Assembly (NCBI GenBank): GCA_002294285.1
Contig: DBFL01000069.1
Coordinates: 74,257 to 87,087, forward strand
DNA from: Candidatus Neomicrothrix sp. UBA881
GTDB lineage: Bacteria > Actinomycetota > Acidimicrobiia > Acidimicrobiales > MedAcidi-G1
Length of the DNA stretch: 12,831 bases
Reading direction: 5' to 3'
Positions within the stretch are counted from its first letter, which is position 1; the number at the start of each line of letters is the position of its first letter. Shown here piece by piece: positions 1 to 7,043 of the stretch. The notes under the pieces were generated by a model. The model was not told where the DNA came from and searched no databases. It saw nothing but the letters and a program-made list of their open reading frames with translations. A program made the translations under genes and the position numbers.

Positions 1-346
1 CAGGGTCCATTAGTGACAAAGCTTTATTGAAATCAAAACCGTCTGGAACCGGATGTTGAATGATATATGCGTGAACTTCAGGATCGTTGTTGAAATTATT
101 TACAGCTTCAACCAAAGTCTCGGGAGAAGCTTCACTTGGAATCTCTATGTGTTGGGACGTAAGACCTACCTCTTCACATGTTTCATGTTTTTTTCTTACA
201 TACCCAGCGCTTGCTGAATCTTCACCGACCAATATTGTTCCGAGCCCTGGCTTGATTCCTTTTTCAATTAGAGAACGGGTGCGTGTTTTAACATCTTCCA
301 AAACTGAATCCGCAACTGGTCCGCCCGACAATAATTCTGCTGTCAT
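1..346 (-). CDS. folD: Bifunctional methylene-THF dehydrogenase / methenyl-THF cyclohydrolase FolD, 5' part
   Basis: This is the first 115 codons of FolD; the rest lies beyond base 1. FolD is a cytosolic enzyme that oxidises 5,10-methylene-THF and hydrolyses the product to 10-formyl-THF, the formyl donor used by PurH. The visible part is the N-terminal catalytic domain. It includes GLGTILVGEDSASAGYVRKK (about residues 29-48), which contains the family's substrate-binding tyrosine and the YxxxK motif, and later YIIQHPVPDGFDFNKAL, the usual V/IQxPLP-type segment. The chosen ATG gives the usual FolD beginning and lies 33 bases after the purH stop in the same frame. No strong ribosome-binding site is visible before it, so translation may follow from purH. 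The C-terminal NAD(P)-binding domain is not in the window. Recognition rests on family motifs and is secure. Confidence 0.93.
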   Translation of the reverse strand, partial: MTAELLSGGPVADSVLEDVKTRTRSLIEKGIKPGLGTILVGEDSASAGYVRKKHETCEEVGLTSQHIEIPSEASPETLVEAVNNFNNDPEVHAYIIQHPVPDGFDFNKALSLMDP

Positions 347-379
347 TTGACAAACGATATCGGATTTAAAGCACTGGTC

Positions 380-1882
380 CTAATGTCTGAAATGTCTTGT
401 GCCTGTAAAAACCATCGTTAGATGCGCGTCATTAGCCGCTTCTATTACCTCTTCATCTCTAACAGATCCTCCAGGCTGTATAACAGCAGTAGCCGAAGCT
501 TCAATTGCAGCATCCAAACCGTCTCTGAAAGGGAAAAAAGCATCGCTAGCACATGCTCCGCCGGAAGCTCGACCTGCAGCTTTTTCAGTTGCTATTCGAG
601 CGGAATCTCTTCTATTAGGTTGCCCAACCCCAATACCTACTGATTGCCTATTCTTTGAAAGAACTATTCCATTTGAAGAAACGCTGGAGACTATTTTCCA
701 TGCAAATTCAAGATCACTCCACTCTGAATCGGTTGGCTCTCGTTTCGTTACAATTTCCCACTTGGTTCGATCACCTGGTTCCGTATCAGGAGTTTGGACC
801 AATAAGCCCCCATCAACATTTCGAAAATCAAATTTTTGAATCGTGGGCAATCCAGCCTCTACGATTCTCAAATTTGAATTTTCTTGAAGTTTTTTAAGTG
901 CTTCTTGTTCATAAGAAGGTGCAATGATTACTTCAGTAAAAATTTCACTAATTTTCTCGCTAATTTCAACATTAACTGGACAATTTAAAGCGACTATTCC
1001 ACCAAATGCAGATACCGGATCACACTCATGTGCAGCAATATAAGCAGCTTCGATTGTTTTCGCTGTCGCTGCTCCACAAGGATTCGCGTGTTTCACAACT
1101 ACCGCAGATGGTTCATCGCCGAGTTTATTAACAATTTTCCACGCGGCTTCAGCATCAAAAACGTTCAAATATGACATTGGTTTGCCACCATGAATGATCG
1201 CTTCATCCCACCAACTAGTTTCATTTGAAAAGCGGTATCTAGCTCCAACCTGATGAGGGTTCTCTCCGTATCTGAGTTCTCCGACTCTTTCAATCGAGAT
1301 ATGAATACTTTTTGGCAATTCTTCTTGCTTGTCATCGAACCATGAAACAATCTCCGCGTCGTAACTTGCTGTATGAGCAAAAGCATCCCTAGCTAAATCT
1401 TGACGAGTTTCTAAAGTAAGATTTCCTTTTTCTCGAATCTCATCAATTATCGATCCATATTTTAAAGGATCTACAACTACTCCTACAGAATGGAAATTTT
1501 TTGCTGCTGCTCTAACCATCGCTGGACCACCTATATCCATTAGCTCAATTCCCGGATCCTGTGAAAATGGGTAAAGATTTACTACCACCAAGTCGATAGT
1601 TTGAATCCCTTTGTTTTCTAACTCTTTAAGATGTTCATGATTTGAACGATCAGCCAAAATGCCACCATGAATGTTTGGATGAAGTGTTTTTACACGACCG
1701 TCGAGCATTTCTTGCGCTCCTGTAAGTTCTGCAACTTCAATCACTTCAATCCCAGACTCAATTAAATGACTTGCTGTACCTCCTGATGAGACAATTTCCC
1801 ATCCAAGATCAATAAGGTTTGTTGCAAAATCAACTATTCCAGTTTTGTCATAAACAGATAACAAAGCACGAGATGAATTCAT
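380..1882 (-). CDS. purH: Bifunctional AICAR formyltransferase / IMP cyclohydrolase PurH
   Basis: PurH catalyses the last two steps of de novo purine synthesis: it formylates AICAR with 10-formyl-THF and closes the ring to IMP. The N-terminal MGS-like IMP cyclohydrolase domain (about 1-140) begins with RALLSVYDKTGI, has SSGGTA near 32-37 and the conserved VKTLHPNIHGG at 64-74. The formyltransferase domain follows, with RYGENPHQ (204-211), YLNVFDAEAAW (238-248) and the catalytic pair K264-H265 in VVKHANPCGAA. It also has SAFGGIVALN and a C-terminal ending in SDAFFPFRDG, IQPGGSVRDEEV and FTGTRHFRH. At 500 residues it is slightly shorter than the roughly 520-530 of many homologues but complete. 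The ATG has a good ribosome-binding site. Its upstream neighbour is sucD, with a relic resembling purN between; folD follows 33 bases downstream. Confidence 0.97.
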   Translation of the reverse strand: MNSSRALLSVYDKTGIVDFATNLIDLGWEIVSSGGTASHLIESGIEVIEVAELTGAQEMLDGRVKTLHPNIHGGILADRSNHEHLKELENKGIQTIDLVVVNLYPFSQDPGIELMDIGGPAMVRAAAKNFHSVGVVVDPLKYGSIIDEIREKGNLTLETRQDLARDAFAHTASYDAEIVSWFDDKQEELPKSIHISIERVGELRYGENPHQVGARYRFSNETSWWDEAIIHGGKPMSYLNVFDAEAAWKIVNKLGDEPSAVVVKHANPCGAATAKTIEAAYIAAHECDPVSAFGGIVALNCPVNVEISEKISEIFTEVIIAPSYEQEALKKLQENSNLRIVEAGLPTIQKFDFRNVDGGLLVQTPDTEPGDRTKWEIVTKREPTDSEWSDLEFAWKIVSSVSSNGIVLSKNRQSVGIGVGQPNRRDSARIATEKAAGRASGGACASDAFFPFRDGLDAAIEASATAVIQPGGSVRDEEVIEAANDAHLTMVFTGTRHFRH

Positions 1883-1887
1883 ATTTC

Positions 1888-1894
1888 TCCCTTC
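1888..1894 (-). promoter_or_regulatory. Ribosome-binding site of purH
   Basis: On the minus strand AAGGGAG lies five bases before the purH ATG (1880-1882). It settles the start: another ATG at 1894-1896 overlaps this site and is out of frame with purH. Confidence 0.7.
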
Positions 1895-1897
1895 ATG

Positions 1898-2011
1898 CTA
1901 AGAACCTTTCTCTGACTCTTTCAATATTTCTTCAAGAACACTTACATACAATTTGCGTCAACTGCTTTTATTCTCTTGCAAATCGGATGCACTATCTCTT
2001 TTAAGAATATG
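1898..2011 (-). pseudogene. purN: Probable 3' relic of purN (GAR formyltransferase), frameshifted
   Basis: The gap between sucD and purH is not featureless. In one minus-strand frame it reads HILKRDSASDLQE (2011-1973) and, after a stop at 1960-1958, RKLYVSVLEEILKESEKGS then TAG (1957-1898). A neighbouring frame supplies RIKAV (1974-1960) in between. Joined by two small frameshifts these give LQE-RIKAV-(E/D)-RKLYVSVLEEIL. That follows the pattern at the end of PurN proteins, L-x-x-RI-x-x-x-E-x-x-LY-x-x-V-x-x-x-L. purN directly precedes purH in Mycobacterium and other actinobacteria, which fits. Only about 40 of roughly 200 codons remain, with no start, so no product is expected. The match is short and was made from memory of the family; an unrelated AT-rich spacer remains possible. 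Confidence 0.5.
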
Positions 2012-2034
2012 TCAGAACAATAACATTCGAATCT

Positions 2035-2919
2035 TTAAAGTTGAGAAACTATCTCTGCCATTAATTCTCCAGCTTCGGTGGGATTATTTCCGACTCTTAC
2101 TCCTGCAGCTTCAAGAGCTTCCATTTTAGCCTGAGCCGTTCCTCTGCCTCCCGAAACTATTGCGCCTGCATGACCCATCTTTTTACCAGCTGGAGCTGTC
2201 ACTCCAGCTACATATGCAGAAATTGGTTTAGTCATGTTGTTTGAAATAAATTCTGCTGCTTCTTCTTCAGCACTTCCTCCAATTTCTCCAATCATCATCA
2301 CCGCCTTGGTATCAGGATCGGCTTCAAAAGCAGCTAAACAATCAATAAACGAAGTGCCAGGAACTGGATCTCCACCAATTCCTACACAAGTTGTACAGCC
2401 AATCCCTTTTTCTTTTAGTTCATATAAAGCCTGATAGGTAAGTGTCCCTGACCTGCTGACTATTCCTACAGGTCCACCCGGAAGAGCGATGTGACCAGCA
2501 GTGATACCAATGTTGCATTCACCCGGAGAAATAATCCCAGGGCAGTTAGGTCCTAGTAATTGAACATTAGGAAAATCTTTACGTAGTTGATTGTAAAAAA
2601 GAGCCTCGTCGTGTGCTGGAACCCCTTCTGTAATTGCAACTATGAAATCTACCCCCCCTTGAGCCGCTTCTAAAACCGCACTTCTTACCCCTGGAGCGGG
2701 TATAAAAATACATGATGCTGTCGCACCTGTTTCCTCAACTGCTTCAGCGACACTTGCAAAAATTGGGATTCCTTCAACGTCTGTTCCTGCTTTTTTCGGA
2801 TTGGTGCCAGCTACTACTTTCGTTCCGTAATCCCTATTCAGCAAACCGTAATATCTACCTTGACTCCCAGTTAAACCCTGATAAATAACTTTCGTCTCTG
2901 CATTTACAAAAATACTCAT
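2035..2919 (-). CDS. sucD: Succinyl-CoA synthetase (succinate-CoA ligase), alpha subunit
   Basis: SucD pairs with SucC to interconvert succinyl-CoA and succinate with formation of a nucleoside triphosphate, a step of the TCA cycle. The 294-residue length is normal. The N-terminal CoA-binding Rossmann domain carries the TGSQGR-type loop (18-22), VVAGTNPKKAG (36-45) and AITEGVP (95-101). GPNCPGII lies at 123-130, and the C-terminal ligase domain has the phosphorylated active-site histidine H250 in KKMGHAGAIVSGGRG. Its ATG shares one base with the sucC stop (TAATG), so the subunits are probably translationally coupled and made in equal amounts. No clear hairpin terminator follows the stop, so transcription may run on into purH. 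Confidence 0.97.
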   Translation of the reverse strand: MSIFVNAETKVIYQGLTGSQGRYYGLLNRDYGTKVVAGTNPKKAGTDVEGIPIFASVAEAVEETGATASCIFIPAPGVRSAVLEAAQGGVDFIVAITEGVPAHDEALFYNQLRKDFPNVQLLGPNCPGIISPGECNIGITAGHIALPGGPVGIVSRSGTLTYQALYELKEKGIGCTTCVGIGGDPVPGTSFIDCLAAFEADPDTKAVMMIGEIGGSAEEEAAEFISNNMTKPISAYVAGVTAPAGKKMGHAGAIVSGGRGTAQAKMEALEAAGVRVGNNPTEAGELMAEIVSQL

Positions 2920-4070
2920 TAATTTTTTGTTCCTTTCGCTAAAGCGACAGCCTGCTCAGCGCCAGTCAACATTGTGGGCGCTAACTGCAATGCTTGTGAT
3001 AGGTGTGGTTCAAGAATTTCTCTACCCTCATCTGCATTTGTACCGTCCAACCTAATAACAATAGGCGAACGCATTTCCACTCTGTCCAAAGCGTCAATTA
3101 TTCCGTTAGCTATTTCTTCACCTCGGGTTATACCACCAAAAATATTTATGAAAATTGACTTTACATCTGGATCGTTATTAATTACTTCCAACGCTGCGGT
3201 CATAACATCAGCATTAGCACCTCCTCCGATATCTAAAAAGTTTGCTGGACGACCACCTACTTGATTAACAACATCGACAGTTGACATAGCCAAACCTGCA
3301 CCGTTTGCAATGACTCCCACTTCACCTTCTAAACCTACGTATTGCAGACCCTTTGAATGAGCGGCTTTTTCACGCTCATCTCTCGTTTGTGTTTCATCAA
3401 ACTCTTTATACGTTTCATGACGGAAAACTGAATTACCATCCAAAGTAACTTTTGCATCCAAAACGTGAACTCTTCCATCCTCAGTAAGTATTAAGGGATT
3501 TATTTCAACTAAATCTGCATCTCCATCTACATAAGCTTTATAAAGTTTTAAAAGTATTTCTACTGTCCCTTCGATTGCTTGTTCTGGTAAGGCTGCTTCT
3601 TTTACCCAATTTCTACAATTCCCTTCAGACAATCCTTCGACTGGATCGACCCAGATTCGCGCTATTGCATCTGGATTCTCTTCAGCGACTTTTTCTATTT
3701 CTACACCTCCTTCTGCAGAAAGCATCCCCAAGTGTTTTTTTGCAGACCGGTCTAAAGTAAACGAAACATAGTATTCATCGGCTATATCTGAGGCTTTCTC
3801 TATCCAAAGTCGTTCAACTACATGACCATTGATGTCAAGTCCAAGAATTTTTTCTGCATGTTCTGCAACATCGTTAATATCAGCAGCAAATTTAACTCCA
3901 CCGGCTTTGCCTCTTCCTCCGGTATGAACCTGAGCTTTTACCATCACTGGGCAACCTAAATTTTCAGCCACACTTACTGCTTCTTCTACCGAAAGGGCTA
4001 GTCCACCTGGTGAAACAGGCATGCCATATTCAGCGAAAAATTCTTTCCCTTGATACTCGAAAAGATCCAT
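2919..4070 (-). CDS. sucC: Succinyl-CoA synthetase (succinate-CoA ligase, ADP-forming type), beta subunit
   Basis: SucC is the nucleotide- and succinate-binding subunit of succinyl-CoA synthetase. Its 383 residues match the family. The start MDLFEYQGKEFFAEYGMPV is diagnostic for the ATP-grasp N-terminal half. VMVKAQVHTGGRGKAGGVK at about 42-60 is the nucleotide-binding loop, and LVEINPLI is the metal-binding segment. The C-terminal CoA-ligase domain shows NGAGLAMSTVD, ANFLDIGGGA and INIFGGITRGEEIANGI, which contact the alpha subunit and CoA. It is first in the run sucC-sucD-purH-folD and is divergent from the plus-strand gene at 4187. The ATG is supported by an AGGAGA ribosome-binding site. 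The call does not depend on nucleotide specificity, which cannot be settled by eye. Confidence 0.97.
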   Translation of the reverse strand: MDLFEYQGKEFFAEYGMPVSPGGLALSVEEAVSVAENLGCPVMVKAQVHTGGRGKAGGVKFAADINDVAEHAEKILGLDINGHVVERLWIEKASDIADEYYVSFTLDRSAKKHLGMLSAEGGVEIEKVAEENPDAIARIWVDPVEGLSEGNCRNWVKEAALPEQAIEGTVEILLKLYKAYVDGDADLVEINPLILTEDGRVHVLDAKVTLDGNSVFRHETYKEFDETQTRDEREKAAHSKGLQYVGLEGEVGVIANGAGLAMSTVDVVNQVGGRPANFLDIGGGANADVMTAALEVINNDPDVKSIFINIFGGITRGEEIANGIIDALDRVEMRSPIVIRLDGTNADEGREILEPHLSQALQLAPTMLTGAEQAVALAKGTKN

Positions 4071-4078
4071 TTATTTCG

Positions 4079-4084
4079 TCTCCT
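4079..4084 (-). promoter_or_regulatory. Ribosome-binding site of sucC
   Basis: AGGAGA on the minus strand lies eight bases before the sucC ATG (4068-4070), a near-ideal Shine-Dalgarno sequence and spacing. Confidence 0.75.
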
Positions 4085-4141
4085 GTATATTCCGAAAAAT
4101 TGTTACTTCATTATTATTTATTGCAATAGCAAACGGCCGTG

Positions 4142-4170
4142 ATACTAGGCAAAGTATAGAAAAGACCCAA
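4142..4170 (-). promoter_or_regulatory. Candidate promoter for the sucC-sucD run
   Basis: On the minus strand TTGGGT (4165-4170) and TAGTAT (4142-4147) are 17 bases apart, a plausible sigma-70-type -35/-10 pair about 70 bases upstream of sucC. It sits in the 116-base divergent region 4071-4186 and ends only four bases before the ribosome-binding site of the plus-strand gene. Transcription of sucC and of that gene may therefore interfere. No convincing plus-strand promoter was seen in the same region. The hexamers are imperfect, so this is a candidate only. Confidence 0.35.
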
Positions 4171-4173
4171 ACC

Positions 4174-4182
4174 AGGGAAGGA
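4174..4182 (+). promoter_or_regulatory. Ribosome-binding site fixing the TTG start at 4187
   Basis: AGGGAAGGA lies four bases before TTG at 4187-4189. No ATG or GTG in this frame has a comparable site, and starting here yields a positively charged N-terminus followed directly by a membrane segment, which supports the unusual TTG start. Confidence 0.65.
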
Positions 4183-4186
4183 AAAA

Positions 4187-4663
4187 TTGGCACGAGCCCA
4201 CGGGATTCGCATAAACGTTGTAAAAGCAACTGTTGTCGGCATTGCTGGAATAGTTGCTGCTCTGGCATGTTTGTTTATCCTTCTTTCAATATCAAAATCT
4301 TCAGATTCAATAGAAATTCGCTTAGGCGATGATGATTTTCGTGGTATCGATGCGCTCAATCTATCTAATGAAATCTCTTCGAATGGTCCGGTTCTTTTCC
4401 CAGATCTGCTTGGTCGTGATAGGCCAATATGGGTCACCCACACGGGCACTGACCCTCAAACCGGATGGTTTGCGTTCTTAGCTCAGGTGCCTAAACAAGC
4501 TGATTCATGTTTAACACAGTGGGATTATGACAATTCAAATTTTTTTAATTCATGTGATCCTACAAATAAATTTCCTCCGGATGGTACTGGCCTTCAACAA
4601 CTTACATGGCAAGTTGTTAAAGGAGAATTAAGAATCTTAATTAATACGGAAAAAAATGAATGA
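4187..4663 (+). CDS. Membrane-anchored protein with a Rieske-like domain lacking the cluster histidines
   Basis: I do not recognise a named gene. The 158-residue product starts with MARAHGIRINVVK, then a single hydrophobic segment at about 12-36, so it is probably anchored with the C-terminal part outside the membrane. The rest resembles a Rieske fold in layout: GPVLFPDLLGRDRPIWVTH, then TGWFAFLAQVP, a cysteine at 108 followed by QWD, a second cysteine at 123 in SCDPTNKFPPDGTGL, and a closing strand pair VVKGELRILIN. In true Rieske proteins the two boxes are CxH and CxxH; here both histidines are missing (C108-L-T and C123-D-P-T), so a 2Fe-2S cluster is unlikely and the two cysteines may instead form a disulfide. 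The fold assignment is inference. It heads a three-gene plus-strand run, and its stop overlaps the next start by eight bases. Confidence 0.75.
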   Translation: MARAHGIRINVVKATVVGIAGIVAALACLFILLSISKSSDSIEIRLGDDDFRGIDALNLSNEISSNGPVLFPDLLGRDRPIWVTHTGTDPQTGWFAFLAQVPKQADSCLTQWDYDNSNFFNSCDPTNKFPPDGTGLQQLTWQVVKGELRILINTEKNE

Positions 4664-5378
4664 AATAACAGAAAAACTATATTTACGCGATGCTGAACTC
4701 CGTTCGTTCGAAGCTGTGGTCACAGAAGTGGATGAATCTAGGATTCAACTCGATCGGACTGCCTTTTATGCAACAAGCGGTGGACAACCACATGACACCG
4801 GCCATTTACTGTGGAAAGACGGAGCTGCTTCCGTTATTGATGTAAGGACTGTTGATGAAAAAATTTGGCATACATTAGCTGGCCCAATACCAGCAATTGG
4901 GACGCACATCACTGGTGAAGTAGATGAAGAAAGAAGACGTCAAATGATGCGTACCCATACGGCAATGCACATTCTTTGCGGTGTTATGTGGAAAAAATGG
5001 AAGCGTGTTGTTACTGGCGGGAATATGGATGCACTGACTGGGAGAATGGACTTCGAAATGGACGAAATTTCATCAGATTTTGGTTCTGAAGTAGAACATT
5101 TATGTAATGAGGAAATTGCTGCAAATCGACCAATTGAAGTTTCTTTTTTAGCTAGAGAAAACGCTATTCTTGACCGTGATCTAATTAGAACAAAAATTAA
5201 TCTGGTTCCTGAATCTGTTAAAGAAATTAGAATTGTCGATATTGTTGGTCTTGATAAGCAAGCTGATGGAGGAACTCACGTCTCCTCGACATCGCAAGTA
5301 GGACGGATAGAGGTTGTAAAGACTGAATCAAAAGGCAAGGGGTTCAAAAGAATCCGTTTTGTCGTGCATGATTCCTGA
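4656..5378 (+). CDS. alaX: AlaX-type alanyl-tRNA editing protein
   Basis: Stand-alone homologue of the AlaRS editing domain, expected to hydrolyse mischarged Ser-tRNA(Ala) (or Gly-tRNA(Ala)) in the cytosol. An N-terminal beta-barrel part has TAFYATSGGQPHDTGHL (35-51), matching the AlaRS-like 'FYPxxGGQPxDxG' motif. Next comes the zinc motif HTAMH (H101, H105), and near the C-terminus DGGTHV (204-209) in place of the usual CGGTHV-like motif. H208 is kept, but the expected cysteine ligand is D204. The last stretch, IEVVKTESKGKGFKRIRF, is typical of the family. The 240-residue length fits the medium AlaX class. The ATG overlaps the upstream gene by eight bases and has only a weak GGA site, which suggests coupled translation; nine bases separate it from the next gene. 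AlaX identity is strong; the substrate is inferred from the family. Confidence 0.9.
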   Translation: MNEITEKLYLRDAELRSFEAVVTEVDESRIQLDRTAFYATSGGQPHDTGHLLWKDGAASVIDVRTVDEKIWHTLAGPIPAIGTHITGEVDEERRRQMMRTHTAMHILCGVMWKKWKRVVTGGNMDALTGRMDFEMDEISSDFGSEVEHLCNEEIAANRPIEVSFLARENAILDRDLIRTKINLVPESVKEIRIVDIVGLDKQADGGTHVSSTSQVGRIEVVKTESKGKGFKRIRFVVHDS

Positions 5379-5387
5379 AAGGCAAAT

Positions 5388-7043
5388 ATGGATGAAAAAT
5401 GGATAACCGATTGGGCGCCAAGCGAACGTTTCCCTATGTACACAAGGTCAAATGTTGGTGAGATTATGCCTAACCCATGTAGTCCTCTTGGATGGGATTT
5501 AGTTTGGGGAGCCGGCGTTGCTTTTGGTTGGATGAATGGTCACTTTAGATGGGGATCTTCTGCACCTGATGAAATAAACCATGATCAACCCGATTTCATT
5601 GCTTGTTTCGGTGGTTATGTGTATCTCAATATGTCATTAATCAGATTAGTGGGGGAACGTAGTCCAGGAATGTCTGCTCAACAAATGGATGACATTTTGT
5701 TGGGTTCTCATCCTGATGTTGTTCCTCATACTCCTCATCCGGATGACAAAAGACCTGAATTAGAAGAACAAATTGAAGCCACTATGGGGTGGATTATGAC
5801 AATTACTGAAGAACCTCAGGAACTAATGGAGGACAGGAAAACAATTCTTGAACTCCGTGAAAATAGACCAGATCTGAAAACCCTTTCAAACAAAGATTTG
5901 ATTGATAGAGCTCGTTCTGTCACTTCATATATCCGTGAATTTTTTGAACCATATTATGTCTATGGAACTGCATCAGCGGTTGGACCAGGGTTGCTAAGTC
6001 AGGTATGTGCCGAAATAGATCCTAGTTTGTCCGGACGACTTATTTCAGGTCTTGATGGAATTGACTCTGTGCCTATGACAGTTGATATTTGGGAACTAAG
6101 TCGTCTTGAGAAGAATTCTTCAGAATTCGCAAATAAATTCGAATCTTTTCTAAAAGAACATGGATGCCGCGGGCCAGGAGAATGGGATGCTGGAAACCCC
6201 ACTTGGGAAGTTGACCCGAATCCGGTTACTGCAGCTATAGATGCAATGAGAAACGTTGACAACAATTTTTCACCATCTTCAAAACAAGCACAAGCAGCTG
6301 CTGACCGTTTAGCTGCCGAAAAACAAGCAAGAGAAGCTTTAGCCGGCAATGATGAAGCACTGGAATTGTTAGAAACAGGTTTAAGAGTTTCTAAAATATT
6401 TGTGCCAACACGAGAAAGAACGAAACTAACTCAAATGATGGCTATTCACGAAGTCCGATTACCTATCTACGAATTGGGTAATCGTATGACTAACGAAGGT
6501 CATTTAGAAGAGCCGAGTGATATTTTTCTTCTTTTAAATAGTGAACTCGATGATTTTATTAAAGATCCAAATTCTTTTAGTGAAACTATCTCGCAAAGGC
6601 GGAAAGATTTCAACTTGCTCTCTTCTCTTGAGGAACCCTTCATAGTAAATGGCCAAGTTCCTCCTATTTCCTCATGGAAGAAAAAAACTACTTCAGTTGA
6701 ACCTGTTCAAGTTGGTGAAATTATGACTGGACTTTCAGGTAGCCCTGGTGAAATAACTGGCAGAGCAAGGGTAATTACTGATCCAGGAGATCCACGCGGA
6801 CTAGAACAAGGTGAAATTCTTGTAGCTCCAATTACAGATCCGGCTTGGACACCACTCTTCATTCCTGCTGCTGGAGTGGTAGTTGACGTAGGAGCCCCTA
6901 TGAGTCACTCCGTAATTGTAAGTAGAGAATTTGGAATTCCTTGTGTGGTTAGTGTTCATCAAGCTGCCGAAAGAATACCGAACGGGGCTTTAATCCAAGT
7001 AGATGGCAATAAAGGAACAGTAACTATTGTTGAGCTTCCTTAG
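5388..7043 (+). CDS. PEP-utilising mobile-domain protein without ATP-grasp domain (rifampin phosphotransferase / PEP synthase-like)
   Basis: The C-terminal 105 residues (about 445-551) form a PEP-utiliser mobile (swivelling phosphohistidine) domain. It begins GLSGSPGEITGRARV, has ILVAPITDPAWTPLF, and the site GAPMSHSVIVSREFGIPCVV with catalytic H507. Residues 1-440 resemble the middle, substrate-side domain of rifampin phosphotransferases: an N-terminal NPCSPLGWDLVW, then FGGYVYLNMSLIRLVGERSPGMS, and a largely helical body. The roughly 300-residue ATP-grasp domain that normally comes first is absent, and no separate gene for it is in the window. The protein may therefore need a partner encoded elsewhere to phosphorylate H507, or may have another role. 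The ATG has AAAGG five bases upstream and lies nine bases after alaX. Its 3' end overlaps the convergent holB gene by four bases. The domain is well supported; the substrate is unknown. Confidence 0.85.
   Translation: MDEKWITDWAPSERFPMYTRSNVGEIMPNPCSPLGWDLVWGAGVAFGWMNGHFRWGSSAPDEINHDQPDFIACFGGYVYLNMSLIRLVGERSPGMSAQQMDDILLGSHPDVVPHTPHPDDKRPELEEQIEATMGWIMTITEEPQELMEDRKTILELRENRPDLKTLSNKDLIDRARSVTSYIREFFEPYYVYGTASAVGPGLLSQVCAEIDPSLSGRLISGLDGIDSVPMTVDIWELSRLEKNSSEFANKFESFLKEHGCRGPGEWDAGNPTWEVDPNPVTAAIDAMRNVDNNFSPSSKQAQAAADRLAAEKQAREALAGNDEALELLETGLRVSKIFVPTRERTKLTQMMAIHEVRLPIYELGNRMTNEGHLEEPSDIFLLLNSELDDFIKDPNSFSETISQRRKDFNLLSSLEEPFIVNGQVPPISSWKKKTTSVEPVQVGEIMTGLSGSPGEITGRARVITDPGDPRGLEQGEILVAPITDPAWTPLFIPAAGVVVDVGAPMSHSVIVSREFGIPCVVSVHQAAERIPNGALIQVDGNKGTVTIVELP

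Noticed and set aside
399..897. Plus-strand open frames opposite purH, and similar frames opposite sucC, holB, MFS and topA
   Set aside because: They are antisense shadows of well-supported genes, with no plausible starts, ribosome-binding sites or domain motifs.
1928..1961. TTGACG (minus strand, 1961-1956) as a -35 box for purH, and an 11-base palindrome TTCTTCAAGAA at 1928-1938
   Set aside because: No acceptable -10 hexamer lies 16-18 bases after TTGACG, and the palindrome falls in the stretch that reads as a PurN relic (LEE codons), so chance and coding origin explain it better.
4114..4449. Open frames on the minus strand upstream of sucC (4071-4449)
   Set aside because: They run antisense to the gene at 4187, have no recognisable family motif, and would cover the sucC promoter region. 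The plus-strand frame has a good ribosome-binding site, a membrane segment and overlap with alaX.
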